A stretch of 11,020 nucleotides of DNA from an uncultured Clostridia bacterium. GTDB taxonomy: Bacteria; Bacillota; Clostridia; Oscillospirales; Ruminococcaceae. A program made the translations under genes and the position numbers. Where the stretch lies: the NCBI GenBank assembly GCA_945910715.1, contig CAMDZU010000024.1, positions 1 through 11,020 of the forward strand, given 5' to 3'. The notes under the pieces were generated by a model that searched no databases, was not told the origin of the DNA, and saw only the letters and a list, made by a program, of their open reading frames with translations. The stretch's first letter is position 1; each line of letters starts with the position of its first letter. Below are positions 1 through 6,397 of this stretch, one piece after another.

Positions 1-447
1 AGCAGCCGTATTTTTACAGAACTGTTTTATGGACACGCTATATTAAGACCGTGCTGTTATGAATGTCCTTATAAATCGACTATGCACCCCGGCGATATTA
101 CAATAGCCGATTACTGGGGAATTGAAAAAACGGCTCCCGAGCTTGACGACAACAAGGGTACGTCCCTTGTGCTGATAAATAACGAAAAAGGCGAGAAAGT
201 TTTTGACGCTGTTAAAAGCAGCGTCAAGCGGAAACAAACCGAGCTTGAAGACTGTATTCAGCCCACAATGAAAGCGCCTTTCCCAAAGCCCGAAGGCCGT
301 GATGAATTCTGGGCGGATTTTTGCCGCAGCGGTTTTGACTTTATCGCAAGAAAATACTGCGGTTACGGAATTATGATCAAAATAAAGAAAAAATTATGGG
401 GAATCAAGAAAAGTCTAAAAGAAATAATCAGAAAGACGGTAAAATAA
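1..447 (+). CDS. Coenzyme F420 hydrogenase/dehydrogenase beta-subunit family protein, C-terminal part (5' end outside window)
   Basis: The frame is open from base 1 and 148 residues are visible before TAA at 445-447. The segment RPCCYECPYKS followed by HPGDITIADYWGIEK is the hallmark of the C-terminal domain of this family (Cys-rich loop, then GDIT-x-x-D-x-W-G). The family binds flavin and Fe-S clusters and moves electrons. In Clostridia that do not make F420, many members sit in cell-surface polysaccharide clusters beside pyruvyl- and glycosyltransferases, where their substrate is unsettled. The last 40 residues are basic (IKIKKKLWGIKKSLKE), a common tail in these surface-polysaccharide versions. 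The stop codon overlaps the start of the next gene by one base (TAATG), so the two are likely translationally coupled. The family call is firm; the exact reaction cannot be told from this part, because the N-terminal ferredoxin and FAD regions are outside the window. Confidence 0.85.
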   Translation, partial: SSRIFTELFYGHAILRPCCYECPYKSTMHPGDITIADYWGIEKTAPELDDNKGTSLVLINNEKGEKVFDAVKSSVKRKQTELEDCIQPTMKAPFPKPEGRDEFWADFCRSGFDFIARKYCGYGIMIKIKKKLWGIKKSLKEIIRKTVK

Positions 448-653
448 TGTCCAAAGAAAAAACTCCTGTTTTATACAGCAGAAAAGAAGAATGCTGCGGC
501 TGCACAGCCTGTTATGCTGTCTGCCCCCAATCCGCCATATCAATGAAAGAAGACGAAGAGGGCTTTGAATATCCGCAGATTGACGAAAACAAATGCGTTG
601 GGTGTTGTATATGTTTAAAGGTCTGCCCTTTAAAAGCGGAAAATACCCGATAA
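447..653 (+). pseudogene. Short 2x[4Fe-4S] ferredoxin-like protein; probable truncated N-terminus of a second F420-hydrogenase beta-like protein
   Basis: This 68-residue frame contains two CxxCxxCxxxCP motifs: CCGCTACYAVCP near residues 14-25 and CVGCCICLKVCP near residues 49-60. Between them lies SAISMKEDEEGFEYPQIDE, a spacer typical of the N-terminal ferredoxin domain of the same family as the upstream gene. The start at 447 is preferred because it overlaps the upstream TAA by one base. An in-frame ATG at 396 would extend into the upstream gene and has no ribosome site. Family members continue for about 300 more residues; here the frame stops at TAA (651-653), just after the second cluster, and no homologous sequence resumes. 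It could be a working small ferredoxin, but position and sequence favour the leftover of a truncated paralogue. The next bases are the structured region at 679-858, so the break may mark an insertion or deletion. Confidence 0.6.
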
Positions 654-678
654 AAAGCGTTGCCTTAAGCCGTTTGGA

Positions 679-860
679 GGTACCTGTCAGACTGCCCTGC
701 GTGTAGCAGTGCGGTACTCTCTGATGTATTGCAGAGCAGAGGGGTAAATTGTGAATGTGCCGCAACAAAGCCTTTCCAATCTGCACCCAATCGGTGAAGT
801 AACCGATACAGATGGGAAAGTCCGTCAAATGGCTTGAGAACGCCATTTGACGGACTTTTG
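679..860 (+). ncRNA. Candidate structured RNA: run of hairpins ending in a terminator
   Basis: Consecutive stems can be drawn on the plus strand. The outer stem GGTACC (679-684) with GGTACT (713-718) encloses ACTGC (691-695) with GCAGT (706-710). Next come CTCTG (719-723) with CAGAG (732-736), then ATCGGT (790-795) with ACCGAT (802-807). A perfect 17-bp terminator stem at 817-858 ends the series. No coding frame on either strand looks protein-like. It could be a small RNA, a 3' regulatory structure of the upstream operon, or the remnant of a mobile intron or repeat. I do not recognise it as a known RNA family, and no convincing promoter was found just upstream. Confidence 0.35.
817..860 (+). 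terminator. Strong rho-independent terminator
   Basis: Bases 817-833 pair perfectly with 842-858 (17 bp, including GTCCGTCAAATGGC) around the 8-base loop TTGAGAAC. The stem ends in TTTT and GCTTTG follows. The stem is unusually long and perfect. The T-run lies on the plus-strand side, so it serves the 447-653 gene or the structured RNA before it. Confidence 0.8.
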
Positions 861-1041
861 CTTTGGGATGGATGTTACCGGGATAGCCGGTTGCGATACA
901 TTATGTCTGCATCAATATTCAGCAAAAATGTATTTTTTATCGGCTCTTCCTGACAATACACATTAAAGGATATATAATGTATTCGTATCAGATACAAATA
1001 CAAAGGTTTTTCAAAATGGTGAACATATCGGAAAGGGCTTA
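861..1041. other. Intergenic stretch with a 25-bp imperfect palindrome
   Basis: No gene is supported here. The one structured element is TGTATTCGTATC (978-989) and GATACAAATACA (991-1002), which match as an inverted repeat at 11 of 12 positions around a single A. It lies about 40 bases past the stop codon of the minus-strand gene at 1042-1575. It has no adjacent T-run to suggest a terminator, so an operator-like protein site or a decayed repeat is possible. Confidence 0.4.
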
Positions 1042-1575
1042 TTATTCTAAATGGGAACGCGGCTGTACCTTTACCGCCTGCTGTATGGTGTAAGCGATAA
1101 TGCCCATATCGGAAATAATCGTCTTGTAGGAGCTGTATTTTTTAGGCGAGAAAATACCAACGCCAAAAGACATTCTCCACCATAGAGTGAACTTATCTCC
1201 CTGTATATGTACGTCGTACATATACTTGTCGTGAGTTACAGTCAGTCCGCCGTCTTCCGCTCTGCTGACAATCATACCGTACTTTGAAACAAGAACAGGC
1301 TGTATCAGCTCAAACAGCTCGTCATAGGAAACATCTTCTGAGTATTTAAAGGCTTTAAGGCGCAGCTGATCTCTTTTTAATCTTGTTCTGAAGTCGTCAA
1401 TAGTATAAACAATTATCAGGGCCAGAATTGCTCCGGCCCATATAGAACTGTTCTGTATAAATAAGCCTATCAAAAAAATAATAAGCACTATAATGTATGC
1501 CTTTTTGAATTTGTGAAGCTCATCGGGCAGCGGTGCAGATGAATTTAAAATAAAAGGCGATGCTTGTTCGTTCAT
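1042..1575 (-). CDS. Membrane protein of unknown function, 177 aa
   Basis: I do not recognise this family. The start is well supported: GGAGG lies at 1585-1589 (minus strand), nine bases before ATG at 1575. Residues 1-24 are polar. Two hydrophobic helices follow, about 26-41 (AYIIVLIIFLIGLFI) and 45-59 (WAGAILALIIVYTI), forming a hairpin. After it comes a basic stretch (RTRLKRDQLRLK), which by the positive-inside rule should face the cytoplasm, and then a soluble domain of about 95 residues rich in beta-forming segments. There is no signal peptide or known catalytic motif. It lies 32 bp downstream of the 65-aa membrane protein on the same strand, so the two are probably cotranscribed and may be partners. 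This layout resembles YcxB-type conserved membrane proteins, but that is only an architectural resemblance. Confidence 0.7.
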   Translation of the reverse strand: MNEQASPFILNSSAPLPDELHKFKKAYIIVLIIFLIGLFIQNSSIWAGAILALIIVYTIDDFRTRLKRDQLRLKAFKYSEDVSYDELFELIQPVLVSKYGMIVSRAEDGGLTVTHDKYMYDVHIQGDKFTLWWRMSFGVGIFSPKKYSSYKTIISDMGIIAYTIQQAVKVQPRSHLE

Positions 1576-1607
1576 AGATTATTACCTCCGTTTATTTATT
1601 CCGTCTT

Positions 1608-1805
1608 TTATCTGCCAAGAAGAGTTTTGATTATGGCTATGGGGATTAAGACAACGCCGAACATTGTTCCAAGAAAAAATCGCTGCAGAGCGAATGTAAA
1701 TCCGTCCGAAAAAACGATTTTGTTGGCATAAATTGTTTTGCCTGTGGACCAGTAGCCCAAAACCAGATATACTATTCCGAGAATTGCTGTAAGTGTTTCT
1801 CCCAT
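1608..1805 (-). CDS. Small two-helix membrane protein, 65 aa
   Basis: Unrecognised. AAAGGAGA (minus strand, 1811-1818) stands about six bases before ATG at 1805, a strong start. Helix one is about residues 5-20 (LTAILGIVYLVLGYW) and helix two about 43-62 (FLGTMFGVVLIPIAIIKTLL), joined by a short polar linker (STGKTIYANKIVFSDG). Both ends are short, so this is almost all membrane hairpin. It is the first gene of a two-gene minus-strand unit with the 177-aa membrane protein. The kinase terminator (1893-1931) lies upstream, so transcription should start between 1806 and 1892. There a CATAAT -10-like hexamer can be seen (1840-1845, complement) but no good -35. Candidate roles include subunit or stabiliser of its neighbour; the sequence does not decide. 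Confidence 0.65.
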   Translation of the reverse strand: MGETLTAILGIVYLVLGYWSTGKTIYANKIVFSDGFTFALQRFFLGTMFGVVLIPIAIIKTLLGR

Positions 1806-1857
1806 TTTCTTCTCCTTTCCGCAGTGCGGTTTTTTCTGAATTATGCCGTTGGATTAA

Positions 1858-1877
1858 GGCGGCAGACGTCTGCTGCC
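1858..1877. repeat. GC-rich 20-bp palindrome, possible operator
   Basis: GGCGGCAGACGTCTGCTGCC is self-complementary except for one G/T position (1861 and 1874). It lies upstream of the small membrane protein gene, near where a -35 region would fall, and downstream of the kinase terminator. Neither strand has a T-run after it, so it does not look like a second terminator. A dimeric repressor site is one reading. Confidence 0.35.
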
Positions 1878-1892
1878 GGGGGAAGAAGTCAT

Positions 1893-1931
1893 TGGTAATA
1901 AAAAAGAACCCGTGAACATCTTCACGGGTTC
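1893..1931 (-). terminator. Rho-independent terminator of the kinase gene
   Basis: GAACCCGTGAA (1906-1916) and TTCACGGGTTC (1921-1931) form an 11-bp perfect stem with a 4-base loop. On the minus strand it is followed by TTTTTTATTACC. It lies about 57 bases past the kinase stop codon. Confidence 0.85.
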
Positions 1932-1987
1932 ATTATAATGTTTTTTTCTGTCGGATTGGTACTCTGTCAGCGTACTTTCTGCATTTT

Positions 1988-3040
1988 TTAATAGAAAAAC
2001 AGAAAGCCTTCCCCCATCAGCAGGCAGAAAAAGACGAATAATACAAGAATAACCGTCCTTGCATATCTGCCTAAAAGGGAGAGTATGGGGTTTGTATCGC
2101 GGATTTTTTTCCAATTCACAATTGTCAGGAAGGGCACTATAAACATAGAAATCACTCCTGCGATTTTCCGCATAAGCTCCTTGCCGTCCTGAATGTTGTC
2201 AAAGAAAAGAAAGAAAATCAGCAGGTAAAAGGCAATGTATCCTGCCGCCGCAATGCCGTTCTTGACGCTGTTTTCCGACCGCATAAGGGGAAAGGCGCTC
2301 ATTATCCGCTTAAGGGTTATGGTGCCGTCAAGCGCTCCTCTTTTCGTTGCGTACAAAAGCTCCTCAGCATTCCCGAATCTGTTTTTCGGGTCAAGCTCCA
2401 TACATCTGCTTATGTATTTTTCAAAATAGCTTCCGCCCTCGTAATCGTCTGAACAGTGCCGCAGCATTTCCTTCCACACAGCCCCTATTGAATAAACGTC
2501 GGCGGTGGGCTTTGTCTGCTCAAAGCCGTATTGCTCGGGAGCGGTATAGCCCTCTGTTCCCATGACGGTAGTGTCCTTTGAAGCGGAGGGCTTGACCTCT
2601 CTTGCAATGCCGAAGTCAATCAGCTTTACATAGCCGTCCGTTGAAATAAGAATGTTGGAGGGGTTAATGTCACGGTGAACAATTCCCGCCTTGTGTATGG
2701 GAATGAGAATCTCACATATTGAATAAATTATTTCCTTTATTCTTTTTTCGGAAAGGTCGGTGCTGTCAAGAACCTTTTCCAGCGTTTCGCCGCTTATATA
2801 TTCCTCCGCAATATAGCATACTCCGCCGCCCATTTCCATTATATCGTACACCCTGGGAACGCCTTTGGGGGATTTTTCCTTAAGAAAGCGGTAAACAGAA
2901 ACCTGCTCAGGCATTATCTGCTTAAGGACAAGAATAACGCCGCTGTCCTTTTTTCTTGCAAGAAAGGTGGTTTTTCCGCTGTTAATGGGAGCAAGCCTTT
3001 CAAATTCCGCAAGCCTGCAGCTGTTAAACAATTCCGACAT
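1988..3040 (-). CDS. Membrane-anchored bacterial Ser/Thr protein kinase (Hanks-type), 350 aa
   Basis: A Hanks-type kinase fold is clear. There is an ATP-binding lysine in VLVLK (K40), the catalytic loop HRDINPSN (D124, N129), DFG (D142-G144) and TAPEQ in the activation/P+1 segment (166-170). The glycine-rich loop is degenerate (INSGKTTFLA), so nucleotide binding may be atypical, but the catalytic residues are present. The C-terminal 90 residues hold three hydrophobic segments (about 266-281, 293-309, 328-345). No PASTA or other extracellular sensor domain follows, so the kinase domain is cytoplasmic and tethered. I place the start at 3040, not at the in-frame ATG at 3052: GAGGT (3046-3050) is a ribosome site for 3040, whereas the promoter predicts a transcript start close to 3055, leaving no room for one before 3052. 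A divergent HTH gene shares the promoter region and is a candidate substrate. Confidence 0.9.
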   Translation of the reverse strand: MSELFNSCRLAEFERLAPINSGKTTFLARKKDSGVILVLKQIMPEQVSVYRFLKEKSPKGVPRVYDIMEMGGGVCYIAEEYISGETLEKVLDSTDLSEKRIKEIIYSICEILIPIHKAGIVHRDINPSNILISTDGYVKLIDFGIAREVKPSASKDTTVMGTEGYTAPEQYGFEQTKPTADVYSIGAVWKEMLRHCSDDYEGGSYFEKYISRCMELDPKNRFGNAEELLYATKRGALDGTITLKRIMSAFPLMRSENSVKNGIAAAGYIAFYLLIFFLFFDNIQDGKELMRKIAGVISMFIVPFLTIVNWKKIRDTNPILSLLGRYARTVILVLFVFFCLLMGEGFLFFY

Positions 3041-3061
3041 ATCATACCTCATTTCCCATAA

Positions 3062-3089
3062 ATTATAACATTTTTATGGAATTTGTCAA
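3062..3089 (-). promoter_or_regulatory. Sigma-A promoter of the kinase gene
   Basis: On the minus strand, consensus TTGACA (complement of 3084-3089) and TATAAT (complement of 3062-3067) are separated by 16 bp. Transcription should begin near 3054-3056, giving a leader of about 15 bases before ATG 3040. The -35 box directly abuts that of the opposite promoter. Confidence 0.8.
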
Positions 3090-3118
3090 TTGAATTTTAC
3101 CGAAAACTGTAATATTAT
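3090..3118 (+). promoter_or_regulatory. Sigma-A promoter of the HTH regulator gene
   Basis: TTGAAT (3090-3095) and TATTAT (3113-3118) are separated by 17 bp. The -35 box starts at the base after the divergent kinase -35 box ends, and the junction contains the palindrome TCAATTGA (3086-3093). One bound protein could block both promoters. Confidence 0.7.
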
Positions 3119-3138
3119 AAGTAAAACGGAGGTAGGCT

Positions 3139-3570
3139 ATGGAAAAGAAAAAAACCAACGAGCTTCTTGAAAGCATTAAAACAAAGAGAGAAATTTTAGA
3201 CTATATAAATCAGAATAAGGACGAGCTGATTGCGGAAAGCCTTAGTGAATATCTTAACAGACTTCTTGCGGAATCGGGAAAAAGGCGCTCGGAAATAGTT
3301 GAGGCAGGGGACTTGCCAAAAGGCTATACTTACGAGCTTTTCAGCGGAGAAAAAACCAATCCCTCAAGAGATATGCTTATAAAATTGTGCTTTGGCTTCG
3401 GTTTCGATCTTGAACAGACCCAGACCTTTCTTAAACGGACGGGAGCGGGGGTGCTTTATCCTCGCAGCAAGCGGGACAGCGTGATTATTTTCGCAATTGA
3501 AAACAAGGTTGGAGTGGTGCGCTGCAATCTGCTGCTGGAGGAATGCGGAGAAAACCTGCTGAAAAGCTAA
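3139..3570 (+). CDS. XRE-like helix-turn-helix DNA-binding protein, 143 aa
   Basis: GGAGG (3128-3132) lies six bases before the ATG. Residues 1-30 are highly charged and probably helical. Residues 33-100 resemble the five-helix Cro/XRE fold: SLSEYLNRLLAESGKRRSEIVEAGDL, a recognition-type segment around YTYELFSGEKTNPSRD, then a hydrophobic helix MLIKLCFGFGFDLEQTQTFLKR. This is the pattern in which the residues after FSGEK close the recognition helix and the next helix packs the core. Residues 101-143 form a C-terminal extension (GVLYPRSKRDSVIIFAIENK) whose role I cannot name. Genes of this type are often found beside Ser/Thr kinases in Clostridia, which fits the divergent kinase here. It may repress both promoters in the shared 98-bp gap, and its Ser/Thr residues could be kinase targets. 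The fold is likely; target and phosphorylation are inference. Confidence 0.75.
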   Translation: MEKKKTNELLESIKTKREILDYINQNKDELIAESLSEYLNRLLAESGKRRSEIVEAGDLPKGYTYELFSGEKTNPSRDMLIKLCFGFGFDLEQTQTFLKRTGAGVLYPRSKRDSVIIFAIENKVGVVRCNLLLEECGENLLKS

Positions 3571-3659
3571 GAGGGAATTTTGGCAGGAAATGTTAAAGAC
3601 GGGGGACTTGCCGCTGTTTTTTCTAAGGCCATCTTAAAGGCGATTTACAATCAAATAAG

Positions 3660-3712
3660 CCCCGTGCGGCGGAAATGCTTTTGCGGCAATTCCTCTGTTT
3701 CGGGGATTTTTT
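3660..3712 (+). terminator. Probable terminator of the HTH gene
   Basis: CCCCG (3660-3664) pairs with CGGGG (3701-3705), and GGAA/TTCC pair inside. ATTTTTTG follows on the plus strand. The stem is interrupted and the loop large, so it is weaker than the others. It sits about 90 bases after the HTH stop; 3571-3659 holds no gene. Confidence 0.55.
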
Positions 3713-3804
3713 GTTTATAAAACCTGAACGGAGCTTTAAGCGGCCGTAAATTGTGCGGTGCTGCCTTAATATTACAGCGCCTGAACGTTAATCCTTGCGG
3801 GCAA

Positions 3805-3833
3805 TTGATTTTTATGTCGGATTATGGTAGAAT
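3805..3833 (+). promoter_or_regulatory. Promoter of the clpS-clpA-aat operon
   Basis: TTGATT (3805-3810) and TAGAAT (3828-3833) are 17 bp apart, with TG one base upstream of the -10 (extended -10, 3825-3826). The expected start near 3840 leaves a short leader of about 20 bases to the clpS ATG. No CtsR-like or HrcA-like operator is evident around it. Confidence 0.7.
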
Positions 3834-3858
3834 GGGAAAAAGAACAGGAGATGAAGCT

Positions 3859-4158
3859 ATGGCAACGAAAAATGCGGCAAAAGAGCGTTCCGAAAGCAGG
3901 ACTAAGGAGCCGAAGCATTACAATGTGATTATGCTTAACGATGATTTTACCACAATGGATTTCGTGGTTGAAATTCTTACGGATATTTTTCATAAGGACA
4001 GCGTGACCGCACAGGCGATTATGATGAGCGTTCATAAAAACGGTCGGGCTGTGGTGGGCATATACCCATACGATATTGCGGTAACAAAGGTGGGAGCCGC
4101 TCTTTCCCGTGCAAAATCGGAAGGCTTTCCTTTCAGAATGACGGTAGAGGAGGCGTAA
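3859..4158 (+). CDS. clpS: ATP-dependent Clp protease adaptor ClpS (N-recognin)
   Basis: This 99-residue protein has a flexible charged N-terminus (1-19) and the ClpS core from about residue 20. ClpS binds N-terminal Leu, Phe, Tyr or Trp of substrates and hands them to ClpA. Specificity residues are visible: the NDD motif (N27-D29), the gate methionine M33 in TTMDFV, and H59 in SVHKNG, matching N34/D35, M40 and H66 of the E. coli protein. The start at 3859 is chosen because AGGAG (3846-3850) is eight bases upstream and because the protein then has normal ClpS length. The same frame is open back to 3751, but that would add residues not seen in ClpS and begins upstream of the promoter. It is the first gene of an operon with clpA (gap 2 bp) and aat. 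A second adaptor class cannot be excluded, but the motifs are textbook. Confidence 0.95.
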   Translation: MATKNAAKERSESRTKEPKHYNVIMLNDDFTTMDFVVEILTDIFHKDSVTAQAIMMSVHKNGRAVVGIYPYDIAVTKVGAALSRAKSEGFPFRMTVEEA

Positions 4159-4160
4159 AA

Positions 4161-6395
4161 ATGGATTTTTCGGAGCAAGCGTTCAATGTGATAAATTCAG
4201 CCGTTCAATACGCAAAGGATAATAAATTCGAATATGTCACCCCTGAAATTCTTCTGCTGATGATGCTTGGGGACGAAACCTTTTCCCGAGCCTTTGAGGA
4301 ATGTGGCGGCAATATTTCCGTGCTTGCGGACAATCTGACGGTTTATATAAACGAATACGTTGAAAAAATGGACAGCGTTGAGCCGCAATTTTCCGCAGGA
4401 GTAAGAGATGTGCTGAACAATGCGGCGCAAAGCGCATATAACAGCAGCAGTAAAGAAGTCTGCATAAGGCATTTTGTTCACGCATTATGGAAGCTTGAAA
4501 ACAGCTATGCGGTTTATTTTATGGAAAAGCAGGGCGTAACCGAGGCGGACGTGCTTCGGGAAATCGCTTATACGGAGGACGAGGATTCATTTCCCGATAA
4601 TTGCGAAGAAAGCCTTTCGGAGAACAAGGAAGAACAGACAAAGGGCGCAGAAATGTACGCACCCTGTCTTAACGATACGCTGAATGACGTAAATCCCCTT
4701 ATAGGACGTGAAGCGGAGCTTGACAGGACAATACAGATTCTTTGCAGGAGAGATAAGAACAATCCTCTCCACATAGGGGAGCCGGGCGTAGGAAAAACAG
4801 CCATAACCTATGGATTGGTGCAGCTTATCAGGGATAACAAGGTTCCCGAGCCTCTTAAGGGAGCAAGGGTTTTCGCTCTTGATTTAGGGGGAATGCTGGC
4901 AGGAACCCAGTACAGAGGCGATTTTGAAAAGCGCTTCAAAAAGGTGCTTGCTGAAATCGGCAAAGAGGAAAAGCCCGTTATTTATATAGATGAAATACAT
5001 AATCTTGCAGGAGCGGGCGCAGTGGGAGAGGGCTCTCTTGACGCCTCGAATATGCTTAAGCCTTACCTTTCCGACGGGCATATACGCTTTATCGGAGCAA
5101 CCACCTTTGAGGAATACAAAAAGTATTTTGAGAAGAACAAAAGCCTTGTGAGAAGATTTCAGAACGTAGAAATAAAAGAGCCGGGCGAAGCCGAAGCTGT
5201 AAAAATACTGGAGGGTCTTAAAGCAAGGTATGAAAAATTTCACGGCGTAAAGTACTCAAAGGGCGTTATGGAGTATGCGGTGCAGATGAGCGCAAAGTAT
5301 ATAAACGAGCGCTTTCTCCCCGATAAAGCCATTGACCTTATAGACGAGGCGGGAGCTTACAGAAAGCTGCACCCAACCGATAAAAAGACTCAGACGGTGG
5401 ATAAATCGGTAATAAATACGGTGCTGACAACTATATGCCGAGTGCCTGCGGAATCGGTAAAAACCGAGGACGCGTCCGGACTTGCAAGCCTTGAAAAAAG
5501 GCTGAAAAGCAGGATTTTCGGTCAGGACGAGGCTGTAAGCAATGTTGTAAACGCAGTTAAATTTTCAAAGGCAGGTCTGCTTGAGGACAACAAGCCCCTT
5601 GCAAGTCTGCTGTTTGTAGGCCCCACAGGCGTGGGCAAAACCGAAATTGCAAAAAGTCTTGCAGAGGAGCTTGGAATAAAGCTTGTGAGATTTGATATGA
5701 GCGAATACGGCGAAAAGCACGCCGTTGCAAAGCTTATAGGCTCTCCCGCAGGCTATGTCGGCTATGAGGACGGAGGACTGCTGACAGAGAGCATAAGGAA
5801 AAACCCCTCCGCCGTATTGCTCCTTGACGAAATTGAAAAAGCCCACCCCGATATTTACAATATTCTGCTTCAGGTTATGGATTATGCGACCCTTACGGAC
5901 AATCAGGGCAGAAAAGCGGATTTCAGAAATGTTATCCTTATTATGACCTCCAACGCAGGGGCAAGCTTTCTCGGAAAAAGCAGCATAGGCTTCCGCAATA
6001 TAAACCGTGACGAAAGCGTGGTTATGGAGGCGGTTAAAAAGACATTTCAGCCCGAATTCCGCAACAGGCTGAACAAAATTGTTGTATTCAACAGCATGAG
6101 CGACTCTATGGCTGACTGCATTATAGAAAGAAAGCTTGGGGAGCTGTCCTCGCAGCTGCTTGCACGGAAAATCGAGTTTTCAGCCCACATCTCCGCAAAG
6201 GCGCTTATAAAGGAAAAAGGAATAAGCCGTGAATTCGGCGCAAGAGAGCTTGACCGTGTAATCCGAAACGAAATAAAGCCGCTGTTTGTGGATGAAATTC
6301 TTTTCGGCAGTCTGAAGCAGGGTGGCAGGCTTATTATTTCGGGCGAGGACGGAAGGTTCAGGGTCAGCGCAGAAAAGAACAGAGGAGAAAAGTAA
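4161..6395 (+). CDS. clpA: ATP-dependent Clp protease ATP-binding subunit ClpA
   Basis: This 744-residue double AAA+ unfoldase is close to the 758 residues of E. coli ClpA. It has the Clp N-domain (about 1-145, the ClpS docking part), an acidic linker (about 137-165), AAA1 with Walker A GEPGVGKT (206-213), Walker B VIYIDEIH (273-280) and an RR pair at 331-332. AAA2 has Walker A GPTGVGKT (487-494), Walker B LLLDEIEK (553-560) and sensor-2 GARELDR (693-699). No ClpB/ClpC middle coiled coil lies between or within the domains, which makes it ClpA rather than the ClpC usual in Firmicutes. The ClpP-docking loop reads IGF (609-611), so it should partner with a ClpP encoded elsewhere. GAGGAGG (4147-4153), inside the end of clpS, serves as ribosome site. 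The clpS stop is 2 bp before and aat starts 2 bp after, so all three are one transcript. Confidence 0.96.
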   Translation: MDFSEQAFNVINSAVQYAKDNKFEYVTPEILLLMMLGDETFSRAFEECGGNISVLADNLTVYINEYVEKMDSVEPQFSAGVRDVLNNAAQSAYNSSSKEVCIRHFVHALWKLENSYAVYFMEKQGVTEADVLREIAYTEDEDSFPDNCEESLSENKEEQTKGAEMYAPCLNDTLNDVNPLIGREAELDRTIQILCRRDKNNPLHIGEPGVGKTAITYGLVQLIRDNKVPEPLKGARVFALDLGGMLAGTQYRGDFEKRFKKVLAEIGKEEKPVIYIDEIHNLAGAGAVGEGSLDASNMLKPYLSDGHIRFIGATTFEEYKKYFEKNKSLVRRFQNVEIKEPGEAEAVKILEGLKARYEKFHGVKYSKGVMEYAVQMSAKYINERFLPDKAIDLIDEAGAYRKLHPTDKKTQTVDKSVINTVLTTICRVPAESVKTEDASGLASLEKRLKSRIFGQDEAVSNVVNAVKFSKAGLLEDNKPLASLLFVGPTGVGKTEIAKSLAEELGIKLVRFDMSEYGEKHAVAKLIGSPAGYVGYEDGGLLTESIRKNPSAVLLLDEIEKAHPDIYNILLQVMDYATLTDNQGRKADFRNVILIMTSNAGASFLGKSSIGFRNINRDESVVMEAVKKTFQPEFRNRLNKIVVFNSMSDSMADCIIERKLGELSSQLLARKIEFSAHISAKALIKEKGISREFGARELDRVIRNEIKPLFVDEILFGSLKQGGRLIISGEDGRFRVSAEKNRGEK

Positions 6396-6397
6396 CA

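Noticed and set aside
415..846. Long open frame on the minus strand opposite the ferredoxin-like gene and the structured region
   Set aside because: It is antisense to a gene with clear Fe-S motifs, has no ribosome site, and its composition is not protein-like.
970..1050. Short frame reading VFVSDTNTKVFQNGEHIGKG as a gene remnant
   Set aside because: It is about 25 residues long with no start or ribosome site, and it overlaps the palindrome and the end of the minus-strand gene; homology cannot be judged.
1820..1837. CCGCAGTGCGG followed by TTTTTT on the plus strand as a terminator
   Set aside because: The stem is only four pairs with a three-base loop, and no plus-strand gene precedes it.
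3582..3626. GGCA...TGCC followed by GCTGTTTTTT as the HTH gene terminator
   Set aside because: Only about four or five pairs around a 20-base loop; the later hairpin at 3660-3712 is better.
3751..3858. Upstream extension of ClpS
   Set aside because: It would begin before the promoter, adds residues absent from ClpS proteins, and the ATG at 3859 has a well-placed ribosome site.
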